NCBI GenBank assembly: GCA_034509425.1
Contig: JAVTVJ010000012.1
Coordinates: 10,079,001-10,143,000 of the forward strand
Reading direction: 5' to 3'
Source of the DNA: Eopsaltria australis
Lineage: Eukaryota > Chordata > Aves > Passeriformes > Petroicidae
DNA length: 64,000 nucleotides
Shown: positions 53,801-64,000 of the stretch, one piece after another
Numbering within the stretch: the first letter of the stretch is position 1
Layout: every line of letters begins with the position of its first letter
Notes under the pieces: model-generated
What the model saw: only the letters and a program-made list of their open reading frames with translations
Databases searched by the model: none
What the model was told of the DNA's origin: nothing
Program-made: the position numbers and the translations under genes

Positions 53801-56800
53801 CTAAGTATATTGGATATTTGGGACTTATGACGGCTTACATTTATAAGGATATTTCTATATATTATGAATATAATTATTATAGAAATTGGATGTCTCATGT
53901 AGTAATGTGGGGTTGATTGCACTTTTGCCTTGTTTAAAAGTTAAAAGAAGAAATGGTAGCCAGATTTATCAGTGAATAGATACTGGTATATATCTGTATT
54001 ATAGCTGCTCTCAGTTCCTTTAAACTAATTTCAAGGGTTAAAGATTAGGATTAACTTTTCTATAGGGAAATAAATTCATTAGCATAAACCCAGGATCATT
54101 GATACCACTTTTGTTTGAGTTTGATCTACATGGTAGTAAAGAAGGGGGCAGAAGGTCCTTAACTGTACCAAATCTCCTTCCTTACTAAATCTGGGCCATT
54201 CCTTCTCCCCACAAATCTGTCTTCTTAAGAATAAAACCTTAGAATTTAATGGTTCAATTCTTCAGTTTTCTCTGCTCTGAACACTGTGTAATTTAAGCTG
54301 ATAAGGAGTGACTGAAGATAATAACTTTGTAAAAAGCAAAGTGGCAGGACGCTGAGATAAATTGGAGGAAGTGAGGATGTCTGGCTAATAGTGTGAGGTG
54401 GATAGCCAGACCTTTAGTAATTGGAGAGCATTTGATCTCTGCTCCAGGCTGTGGAGGGAGAGTGCTGAATCTGGACATTTCTCTGGTGCAATTGTGTGTC
54501 AGTTTTTAGTCAGCATAGTGGCAGGTTTTAGTAGCTGCTCTGATCAGCGGTGTTATCAGTTGCTCAGGAGTTACTTCAGGAGGTGTTGCATGAATTTCTG
54601 CAAGTTCCCACCCCACTGCTGACCTGAGTGTGATTGGACCTGTATGATTGACTTGTGTGAAATTCCACTCAGAATTTGTATGCATAAGCTGAAATCCTTT
54701 ACTATAATCTTACATAATCTAGAGTTGTAAAATGTGCTTCTTTAACAAAAACTGGGCGGGAAATCCCTTTTATTTCTAGAATTTTGAATGCAGCTCACCT
54801 GAGACCAATAACTTGGTTTATCACCATAAAACTTTTGCAAAGGCAACCAAGATATGGAAACACCAACAGCTTACAGGCCCTCCCATATTTTTCTGCAGTT
54901 AATTATGTGAACAAGTTGTAGCTCATCTTTTAAGTGTGCCTTATCTCCAACTCAGATTTACGTGGGCTTAGGTTGCAGCTACACTTCTGTTTTCCTTTTT
55001 ACTATTTAATTGCAGTCTCTTTACCTTAATGGGAAGAAAATGATGTGCATTAATCAAGGCTTTAGTGGGACTGCATTAGAGTTGGGTTTAAGGAAAGGCA
55101 GAATAGGGGCTTGTTGTTTTTAGGACAGCTGGTTGAATAAAAATAAACAAACAAAACCTGCCACAAAAAATGAGCCCCACCAAAACACCAACCAACCAAG
55201 CTGCCAAAAGGTATTTTCTGTCTTAACACTGGTAGTTATGTACTTGAAGCAATTGTCTCTGAGATTGACAGATGCAGGGTACTATCTGCAAAGAATTTAT
55301 TTGAAGCTTCCCAGGTGGACCTGGAAAGGTAGGAGGAAAAGATTGGAAATGGTAGAGAATTGCAAGATCTTGCCTTCTTGGGAACAGAGGCTCATCTATG
55401 TGCTTTCATCTGAGCTTTGGGTCACCCCAAAGATGAAAAATGTCTCTCTTCTGACCTGGCAATTAATCTGTGATTTAATTTTTTGTCAATCATTTTCTTT
55501 ATCTTTTTGTGACAACAAAAGTTGGATTCTATTGTCAACATCTCTAAAATTTGCACTGTGCTGCAATATAGATGTTTGGTAGAGAATGGACAAGAGCCAC
55601 TGTTCCTATGACATGGCTTGGTTTTTGCCTTCCATCTAAATAGTCTCTAGTATTTTGTTGTTGTTGTTAGTAGCAACAGGAAAACTGTTTTGTCCTTTCA
55701 GGAATAAATCATGGCAAGAAGCAAAATTGAAATGAATTCCTAGCTATCAGCATGTGCTTTTCCTGTTCTCCCAGTCATTCTTTGATCTTTTGAACCTAAA
55801 CAAAACAGAGATGGGAAGAAATTTTGATCATTCTTCCTCAGTGTTGATGACAGAATTGTTTCCAGTTAAACACTCAAAGGTTATGGTGGTCCTGTTTCCC
55901 ACACTTTGATTCCCAGTCTTGAGTATGAGACGCGTTCTTATTTCTTGGTTTTACATTGCATTTGGCTGAATGGGCCAAGTTTTAGTCAATTATAAGCCTG
56001 TCAATATTCTAGATGATACATTGTTGCTGCCCTGGCTTGATTATTTACTGTTCTGGTGGCCTTAACATTTCACAAAATTGGGTGATCTTGAATATAAGAA
56101 AAATAGTTTGAAACAGCTTTCTGTTCTTAATATATGTCATCATAAAATAAATTTCAGTACTAGTGGTACTTTGAAAGGACATTTGCCTGTGCATAAATAG
56201 ATTGGAAAGCCTATAATATTTTTCTTCAAAGCAGGTTTTGGCTGTCAAGCAGGAAAATTGTGTAGATACTATATAGCTGCACAGTAAAAAGGTGCCATGC
56301 TCACTGTGCACTTAAGAGGCAGAGAAATTAATGACTGTATATAATTAAAGGTGTTAGTAAGTAGAATTACATTTGTTTGAACAGCAGACTGTATTTTCTG
56401 CTTGTGGTTTTACAAGTGTATCATCTGCATCAGTCTGTAGCCTTTCTACCAGTTGTGCTTGTTGGTCTGCACATGTTCTTTGGATACTTTTCTGCTGTCT
56501 CCAGAGACCTGGCTGGACAAGATCCTGGGAAACCTGCTGTAGTTGATCTTGCTTGGACCAGGAGTGTTGGGCTAGATGATCTCCAGAGGTCTCTTCTAAC
56601 CTCAGCCATCCTCTGATGCTGTGAATTCTTGCTTCTGAGTAGTCAGTGATGGAATCATAAGTGACATCTGTGTATCTGTATATTGATTTTCTTGGTTTTA
56701 ATGTAGCCCTTGTAGAAATCTAAGAATAGTTTTATCATTCATTCATTTTAATTTACGTAGCTCCAGGTCCAGAGTTACTGAGTGCTGAGCACAAAGTTGA

Positions 56801-59800
56801 ATGAGTAGTTGGAGACTTGTATGATATTCCTCTTCAAGGCAAGGCTCTTACTCACTGTTTGATACATTTTGAACAAAGCAAATGTGTGCTTTAATTGCAT
56901 TGTCAACTTGTTCCTGGATAAAAAACATGTGTTTCATGCTTTTGCTGCCAGATGAATATGGAATCAGTTCTGGATCCAGGTTTTCCAGATCCTCCTCTGG
57001 AAGAAAGCTCAGTTTTTAAATGGCCTTCTTAATAAATGTTCTGTGAGATTTTTCTTGTTTTCAGCTATTTTACAGAAACACTCTGAAATCTTTGTCTGGG
57101 TATTATATAGAGCAGTTGACCCCTTTGGGATCCTTTTTGGTGCATAGCATTCCTAGATAAAATTCCTTGGTTTGTGGTTTTTTTCCTTTTTTGGTATTTG
57201 GGCATAATGATATTCCAAAATGTTATAGGATGTCTGAGGGAAAGTTCATCATAAAACACTGCAGCATACAGCCCTTCAGGTACTCTGAGCCTTCAGTTTT
57301 ACCTTTAGAGAGAGTAAGAATTTTAGGGATTGAGTAGGAATAGTTTCTTTTCTCTGTCCCAAGCTAGTTTCCCTCTGGGAAGGCTTGAAGCACCAGACGG
57401 GAGTTTACAAAGCAAATCTCAGCTTCCTGGAATTCTGCACATCAATGCACAGTCCCATTGGGATCCTGGAAATCTCGTACTTGTCCTCTTTACCCCTTGT
57501 CCCTTTCCCACCCTGATTTTTTTTTAATAGTCCTGAGTTAGGACTTGAGTTTTTAATTCTTTTCCCTTTCTGGACTCGAGGACAGAGCAGTTGAAGTAGC
57601 AGCATCTTCTATTCTTACAACTCCATGCTTCATCTAATAAATCTCACCTCATGCAGTGTCTTCATTTGGAGCGAATGATGACCATGATCTTTAGACTTCA
57701 GTGCATTTGGACAGTTGTACTTTTTAAGAGTTTAAAATAAGTTACCTGAAATACAGAAGATTTTGGTAAAGAGTGGGTGAAATGATACAAATGCTATAAC
57801 ATGCTTCTAGGTTTATTTGCTTGCTTACAAGGAAAGATTAAAGCTTATTTAGCCAGTCAGATTCTGCAGGTATTTTGCTCTGTATTTCCTATTCCTATAT
57901 ACATCCTATTCAAATTCAGATCCCCAGGGCCTGAGTCTGATGTTGAGCTTCTTTGCTTGAATCATTATGGTAGGAGATTTTATCCTAATTATGGACTTTT
58001 TCTTGCAGCTATGTAATTCAGAGGAAAGGGAAATGAAATACGGAAAATATTTATTTTAATCTATGCCATTTGACATATAAGGAAGAAAGAGTGTTTTTCT
58101 CCATACTCTCTCTTGCTGTGGATGTTGAGCTGTTGAGGGAGGCTCCATAAATAGCATGTAACTATTGTTGTTAGCACAGGATCATGTGTATCCTTGCCAG
58201 TGTACCACAGCAGCGTGATACAGATGTTTAATTGCAGAGAAACATCTGGGGCATGGAGACTTGATAACAGGAGCAGGACTGTTGGTGGTTGTTGCCATAG
58301 TTGTGATAGAGGTTGTTATCCAAGAGGTGTGTTTCCATTATACCTTCCCAGTATTTTCCTTCTGAAAAAAGGAATTATCAGACCCTTAAAATTTTTTCTG
58401 CATTAATATTAGGAACACTTGAGAAACACATATATAGTAGTCATGATCTAGACAAACTTCAGTGTTTTGCTTTGGTTTTTATCTGAGACTGTTGAACTAC
58501 CACAGGAAAAGTAATACGTTACCAAAGCAGTTCTCTGGTGCCCCACAGAGCAACAGGCAGCAAGCTGCTTCCTTAGTTCTATTGATACCACATCATCATT
58601 CACTATGAACCTATCTCAGTGTACTCTGAAATTGAATAAACTTTTTAAAGTCACTTCTTGGAATGAATTCTGAAGGCAGGAGAGAGCTCCTAATCTGTGT
58701 GCAATGTTGCCAATTCTTTTCTTTCTCTCCTCCCCAGCCTTACTTTTAGAAAGGCATTTAGAGCTAGATATTCCTCTCACGAAACCTGCTAACAACCTCT
58801 GGGTTCTTCAAGAAGTGCCTGGAGGTTGTGGTAGCATTCAGCAGAAGGATGACTATTTTGCTTTTTAGCATGTGGATGGTTCAAGGTAGACTATGGTTTT
58901 AACCTAAGTAAGTCGTAGTATTATAAAGTAATCTTCATCATTCTTTACCAAGGATAAATGAAAATTAATCCTCTGTTTTAATTCTGTTTTTCTGTGACTA
59001 GCTGCTTCAGATCCTGATACTGTGGTGAAGAATTTTCTTCAAAAAACAGATACTAATAATAAAGTAGCAAAGCGGCTTTCATTATGATATTTTTAGAGAC
59101 TATTTTACAAAGACACGTCATCGTGTGTTTTTTCTGATCCCCTATTTATGCCAGTCTGTATTCTTATTTTGAAGATGATTAATATTGGTCCATATTGCAA
59201 AGAGGGATAGCCATGTCTACACATGGCTCTTCTCAAGCCATTTTGTTCAAATGTCTAAGCTTTCTCTAAGCTGAAAGAAAGCAGCTTACATGAAATATCT
59301 GTGGTTTTTGGTTTTGCTTTGAATGATATGAGAAATGGGCCTTTCACCTAAAGCATCCTTGAGTTTGTCTTGAAGTTCCAAGGTGCTCAGAGTTGTCTTT
59401 GATTATAGGCAGAGGCCATCCTATTTGTCAGGTGGATTGTTTCAGTGATACTGTGATGTTGCAGGAACAGATGGGCAAGTTAGGCTGTTCTTTTCCAAAA
59501 TGGTTCTGCAATGCAGTTGTGATATAAGCCATCAAATAACCCCTAAATCTGCCAGGTAATTGTTGTTGATGAATTTTTCATCAGAGAAATAGGTGAATAA
59601 GAGGTAGTATTCTGTTTAATCAAGAATTTTATACTGAACCATATGTGTCAATTTTCTAAAAGTGGGATACTGGTTTTCATTTAGACTGGCTGAAGGAACA
59701 CTAAACTTCAAGGTATCAACTTTACACAGTTTAATTCTGTCCCCATAAAATGTCTCATAGAAGAATATCATCAAGATTACTCATACTGTGCTGGAAGAAA

Positions 59801-62800
59801 AAGAAAAGCAATTTCTTCTCAAACAGTTCTTACATTATTTCAGGATGTCTTAAGGGATAGCTATAACTAATGAAAAACTTTGCTGGAGCTATGGCTTCAT
59901 AAATGGTTTCCTTCAGAAATGTCAGTGTAATTGGAATTTTGTTAGAGGCACCATTGAATGTCGTTCTTACTGGCACAGAATTGTTGACACACATAAAGCC
60001 AGTGCTCTGTTAATAAAGTACTTGCTCAGTAATAATTTGATTTAAAAATTTCTTGCCAATACCTGGCCCTGATTGACTGACTTAGCAGATGAGTGACTCA
60101 GTAAATAAGAAAATTCTGCTTTGCAGTGGCTTTTATAGTTTGCAGTCTGTGACCTGTTGTTTTCAAGTGTTAGTCATCAGCAACTACACCAGTGCAGCAC
60201 TTCTGTGATGAAAGCCAGTCTGACAGTAACACACTCTCTCTCTCATGGTGCTGTGTCTCATGATCTACAGCAGTGGTACAGCAAAAGGGTGAGTTGTGCT
60301 GTGTATAAGTGACCTAGAAGGGCAGCTTTTGTTTTGCTGCTCAGTCAGATCTGTGTGTAAGTTGCAGCTGTTGTTTTTCTCCACTCCCACGTTTCCTCTG
60401 AAGGAAGTATGGGCTGTACATGTTTCTGTACTGTGACTGTCTCTGTGGGGACAGGGAATGTGGGGATCATTAGCTTCTCTGACTTGCATCAATGATGGGA
60501 ACAAAATACCTGGGTCCTATAGACTACTTTGATTCTCATCTTAAGGTGCCTGGAAAGGTTCAGCATATGTGCCTTGAACTAAAGGCTTTGTTCTTGCTTG
60601 TGTCCTGTCTTTAGAAATATCAAATCTCTAAAGCTTTCAAGTCATTATCAGAGAGGTGAAACTTATCTTAGGATGAAGGGGGAGGATGAGAGAGGGAAGA
60701 GAGAAAGAGGATAAATTAAATTTTCCTGAGGTGGCTTCTTGTTTCTCTCCTCTTACTTTCCCCAGTGTGAGAAATTCTGCTGTGTATTAGAGAGGAGCAA
60801 TCTTACAAACTTTCTGTAGAGTGCTGTATCTGTGTCTATCCCCGTCTTGTTCTATTGTGGCCTCACAAATGGGTGAGAATTGGGTCTTCTAAAGCTGTTT
60901 GTCCTCTTTCTGTAGTGCGCTGATATGGCTACACTTTGCTCTTACATGTGCCAGTGCTATTGTTTGGTTACAGGCAGAGTGACTCTTTTCCCCATTAGTA
61001 ATAGAAATGATTTCAGCACTTTGTTTTACAAATCGTCATGCCTCAAGGCATGCATTTTCTTACCTAGCAATAAAAGGTTTATTTTCTTTTTGTTTGGTGT
61101 CTGACTTGTTCTGTGGCTCATCTGTTGTAAGAATCCAAACTAGTTGTTTCATATGCTTCCTTGACACTTTTGCAGTTTATATAAACAAACCATATCTGGC
61201 AGCTGGTGCTGTTGTATAGCTGTTCTTACCTCAACAGTACAGTTGTTTCCTCTTTCTCCGTAGACATAGATCTACTGTATTTAACTTAATGAAAGAAATG
61301 CTTGTTATAAGAGTGTGGACCAGAACAATTTTTGTGACCTACTTGAAGGGGTGCATATGAGAGGGAAAGGTACATGTGCTACTTTCTTCTTTGGTACTTG
61401 TGAAGTTCTGCTATTTGAAGTGTTAAAGAATGTCAATGATAAACCTCACTCTTTTAATTGTAAACAGCCTTGGTGGTATTTCAGCTCCTGAGCCAAAGCA
61501 CTTGTTTTAGAGTATCATTTAGATTCCTTGCCATGTCTGACAATCTTGTTTCCTCAACCTGCTTTGGAAATGGAGCTTGCTCTGTGAAGCGTTAAACTGT
61601 ATAAAAGGAAAGAGGAATGTTACTTGTTAAATGAAACACTTTGATTTCGATGAGTACAGTTCAGACGGAAAGTATCAACTTGCACATCCCTTAGAACATA
61701 AAGTAACCAGTTAGACATATTTTTATCATTTTTTAAAGTTGCCACTTAGCTTTAAAAATACAATTAACAAAATTAATTTTCATTGTTCTTCTCCCAAGTG
61801 GGACATTATTGTGCTGACTTAAAGTATTATTTTCAAGGTCCGCTCCTGTTTGTTGATCCGCTTTTTAAAAAGGCTTATAAACAAAAATTCTTTACTCAGA
61901 ACACACTCGAGTCTTCTGAATATTATGAGTAAAATACCTGTTCTGAAAGGAGCCCTGTGTGACCGAGTCTTTGAAAGGCAATTAGTTGCACAGAGTGAAC
62001 TGAAGTTCAGTTTTGTTAGTAAGCCCATGTTAAACTCCTTGAACCAAACTAACCCGCCTTGAATTGGTGTACAAAATCAGATGTCTTTTCTGTGCATGCA
62101 GTTTAAACTCTTGGATTTCCAGAGAAATGGAATAATTGCAGAAAGTGCAGTCCTATGGAGTGCTATGCTAAAGCTGTCTTAGAGCAGGGTAATGTTGGTC
62201 ATAGTATCTGATTTTACTATTTGTTTGTAATAATACTGTGGCTATGGTAATGTGGGATTTGGAATAAGTCTGTTACAAAGGAGATTTGGGCTGAAATGCC
62301 CTGTTTAGGTTTGATCGCTTTAATTTCTTGTTTAGTTTGAGGCTTGAAACTGAAGCTGACAAGCTGTTGATTTCTATCAATTATGCTATGATTTCTATTT
62401 GAAGGAAAAGAAAGAATATGCAGAAAACACACTGCAACAAAATAGATGCTGAGTATCTTTAAAAATGAAAAAAAAATCATTGTAGCATATTGGGTTCTTT
62501 TGAAAATTTACTTTTTTGTAATTACAATTGTCTGTGCCATTTGTGCTTTTTAGTATATGTATCACAGCATGCATAAAATATGTTACTATTGATGGAAATA
62601 ACTCTATTTGATGGAAAGATCTCCTGAAATGAAGCATTATGCCCTACTGTGTTGTGCAAAGGGGAAGGCAAGCCTCTGATAGCCTGGTGGGTTGTGTCAG
62701 AGTGTGGAAGAGTTGGCCAAGGCCATTGCATGGACCCTCATTTTCTTGAAGTCCTTGTGGTAGAGGGTGATTGTTGGTGACGGGTAAAAGGTACATACGC

Positions 62801-63456
62801 CATTAGCAAGGAGGATCCAGGGACTGGAGGTTGATCAGCCTGACTTTAGGCCCTGAGAAGATTAGGAAGTATGTCCTGGTAGGATAAGGAGGCGATTGGG
62901 ATCAGTTGGCATGGGTTTAGCAAGAGAAGATATGGGTTGTGATCACAGACATAATGAGGGACATGTAACTTCAAATAAATAAATTAATCCAATTTCAGTA
63001 TTCATATTTGAAATCAGTTTTTTGGTGAAGTAAGTATCAGAAGTGTGTCTTGTCCTGTTCAGAAAGCTGCATAAAGCTTTGGAATCAAGTGCTGCTTTTT
63101 GAGGAGGAAGGGGAGAATGATTCTGCAGTGCATCAGGGAGGGAAAGGATAAATTGAAAAGTAAAACAGAGTATCACATGACGTGTGATAAACCTGAATAC
63201 TTAATGTTGTTTTTGTTTTGGTTAGTTTGTGTTTAAAATTCAGGCAATGTTAGTGAAATAAATTTTTTTTCTAATACTTCCTGTATTTGTTATTTTTACA
63301 GATGACATGGCAGAGCTTCTTCTTGGGGAGTCCAAACTAGAACAATTTTTGAAGGAAAATACTCTTAAACACAGTAATAGTCCACGGGGCCCCCAGCCAA
63401 AGCTGACTGAGGTCAGGAAACATCTCACGGCAGCACTTGATAGGGGAAATCTCAAG
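47733..63456 (+). CDS. TTC7B: TTC7B, first two coding exons, partial
   Basis: Tetratricopeptide repeat protein 7B is the helical scaffold of the plasma-membrane PI 4-kinase complex (PI4KA with TTC7, FAM126/hyccin and EFR3) that makes PI4P. Exon 1 is 47733-47853: it starts at ATG in a good Kozak context (CGACCATGG) and encodes MATRKAGSRLETEIERCRSE followed by the segment ending KLIAN. It splits an Asp codon (G|AT) at GTGCGG. Exon 2 is 63302-63456, encodes DDMAELLLGESKLEQFLKEN through LTAALDRGNLK, and ends phase 0. Together 92 residues, matching the N terminus of the family as I know it. The TPR part and the rest lie beyond the window. The intron is 15.4 kb. Gene order after RPS6KA5 on the same strand fits vertebrate synteny. 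Confidence 0.95.
50812..51604 (-). mobile_element. Solo LTR of the same ERV family, antisense
   Basis: Read on the minus strand this parallels the LTR at 43735: it starts TGTACTGG, then GCAAGGTGCTGG, the GAGGCTGAGC-type blocks and a TTTAAG TATA-like site. Later blocks match the AATTGCTGGCAACAAATTAA region and the 3' end. On the + strand the diagnostic right edge is CACCTTGCCGG then CAGTACA. It is shorter, about 793 bp, and diverged, probably a related subfamily. A 5-bp direct repeat GCAGG flanks it (50807-50811 and 51605-51609), as expected for a target-site duplication. No internal retroviral genes are present. Confidence 0.75.
56495..56625 (+). repeat. CR1 LINE 3' terminal fragment
   Basis: Contains CCTGGCTGGACAAGATCCTG, CCTGCTGTAGTTGATCTTGC, GGCTAGATGATCTCCAGAGG and TCTAACCTCAGCCATCCTCT with a GATGCTGTGA end: the last 130 bp of CR1. 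Confidence 0.88.
62800..62935 (+). repeat. CR1 LINE body fragment (RT region)
   Basis: GCAAGGAGGATCCAGGGACT, GATCAGCCTGACTTTAGGCC, GAGAAGATTAGGAAGTATGT, then GGCGATTGGGATCAGTTGGC and ATGGGTTTAGCAAGAG follow the reverse-transcriptase coding part of CR1 rather than its 3' end. Lacks the 3' tail, so it is internally truncated. Confidence 0.72.
63302..63456 (+). CDS. TTC7B: TTC7B exon 2 (aa 41-92)
   Basis: 155 nt. The acceptor is TATTTTTACAG. The first two bases complete the Asp codon, then DMAELLLGESKLEQFL and EVRKHLTAALDRGNLK are read. The donor region is GGTATGTAAGT, which offers two GT donors 4 nt apart (63457 and 63461). Confidence 0.95.
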
Positions 63457-64000
63457 GTATGTAAGTCGGCCTGAGCAAGAATTAGAAAAGTTGAAATTGA
63501 CTGAAGTATTGAGGAAAGGTTCCTTAAATTATATTTATAGGTTCTGAAAGTGAGATTAATACAAGAGAGCATTTTCTGTCAGAACCTTCCAATGTTCATG
63601 AGCACTCTGGTCCTTCTTTTACTTAACTATTGTTGTTGCTACTACATCAGCTTACCTCTTGTGCACTCAACATCCATCTTTTCAGAGATCGGAAGGAGCT
63701 TTGTTTTACAATCATCTGTAACATTTAGTTTCTGTGGCTTCTGGGGTTATTAATTTCTCTTTCTTTTCTCTCTTCATTATTCCATTAATTCTTTTTTTCA
63801 AGACATTTATTCTGTCCTGATATGTTGAAATGGTGTGAATTAAATATGCAGGCTGTGGAACATCTGTCATTAAGTTTTGATGCTATGTTATTTTCAACCT
63901 TGCTCATGGTGTTAGAAAAAGAAGTCATTGGAGCAGTTGTAATGATAGGCTGCCTTTAAATAGTTTTATCACCTGGCAAAGCTGATTTCCAGCTGAGAGA
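63457..64000 (+). other. TTC7B: TTC7B intron 2 (start)
   Basis: Intron continuing past the window end; AT-rich with no feature seen. Confidence 0.85.

Larger units (their letters stand above)
47854..63301 (+). other. TTC7B: TTC7B intron 1
   Basis: 15.4 kb. The first 450 bp are CpG-island sequence; the rest is AT-rich. It contains an A16 run (48811-48826), an inverted solo LTR (about 50812-51604), a CR1 3' end (56495-56625) and a CR1 body fragment (62800-62935). Scattered frames up to 149 codons, such as 55133-55582, have no recognisable features. Confidence 0.9.

Noticed and set aside
55133..55582. 149-codon + frame in TTC7B intron 1
   Set aside because: No domain, signal or homolog; the first 20 residues come from an A/C-rich low-complexity tract.

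Overview
The window reads as an avian genome, most likely a songbird. Evidence is vertebrate intron-exon structure with GT-AG introns, several CR1 LINE fragments (the dominant avian LINE), and two copies of an LTR family that I associate from memory with passerine genomes. No bacterial or viral gene organisation is present. Nearly all stand-alone open frames are chance frames in introns or in the GC-rich CpG island.

Layout: positions 1-30697 hold the 3' part of RPS6KA5 (MSK1) on the + strand, as 12 coding exons. They splice in frame into 593 residues that align without indels to human residues 207-799. Every landmark falls at its human number: S212, S360, S376, S381, K455, D544, D565, T581, T700, S750, S752 and S758. 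The upstream exons lie outside the window. The 3' UTR follows from 30698, with candidate poly(A) signals at 31792, 32933 and 33430. About 13 kb of intergenic DNA follows, with a degraded CR1-like LINE (39720-39900), a CTCF-like site and a solo LTR (43735-44800). A CpG island (about 46970-48300) then carries coding exon 1 of TTC7B (47733-47853). A 15.4-kb first intron holds a second, inverted LTR copy (about 50812-51604) and CR1 fragments. TTC7B exon 2 is at 63302-63456. The tail-to-head order RPS6KA5 then TTC7B matches the known vertebrate synteny.

The two genes are neighbours, not a functional unit. MSK1 is a nuclear tandem-kinase effector of ERK and p38 that phosphorylates histone H3 and CREB. 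TTC7B is a scaffold of the plasma-membrane PI4KA complex.

Points most worth a second look: (i) an in-frame intronic stop and nearby AATAAA after MSK1 residue 548, which would give a 549-residue N-terminal-kinase-only isoform; (ii) a 182-codon antisense open frame with one predicted membrane segment and an AATAAA at its stop, nested in an RPS6KA5 intron; (iii) inverted solo LTRs bracketing the TTC7B promoter; (iv) a perfect 64-bp tandem duplication; (v) CTCF-like motifs in divergent orientation. Boundaries of repeats are estimates by eye; no database search was run.
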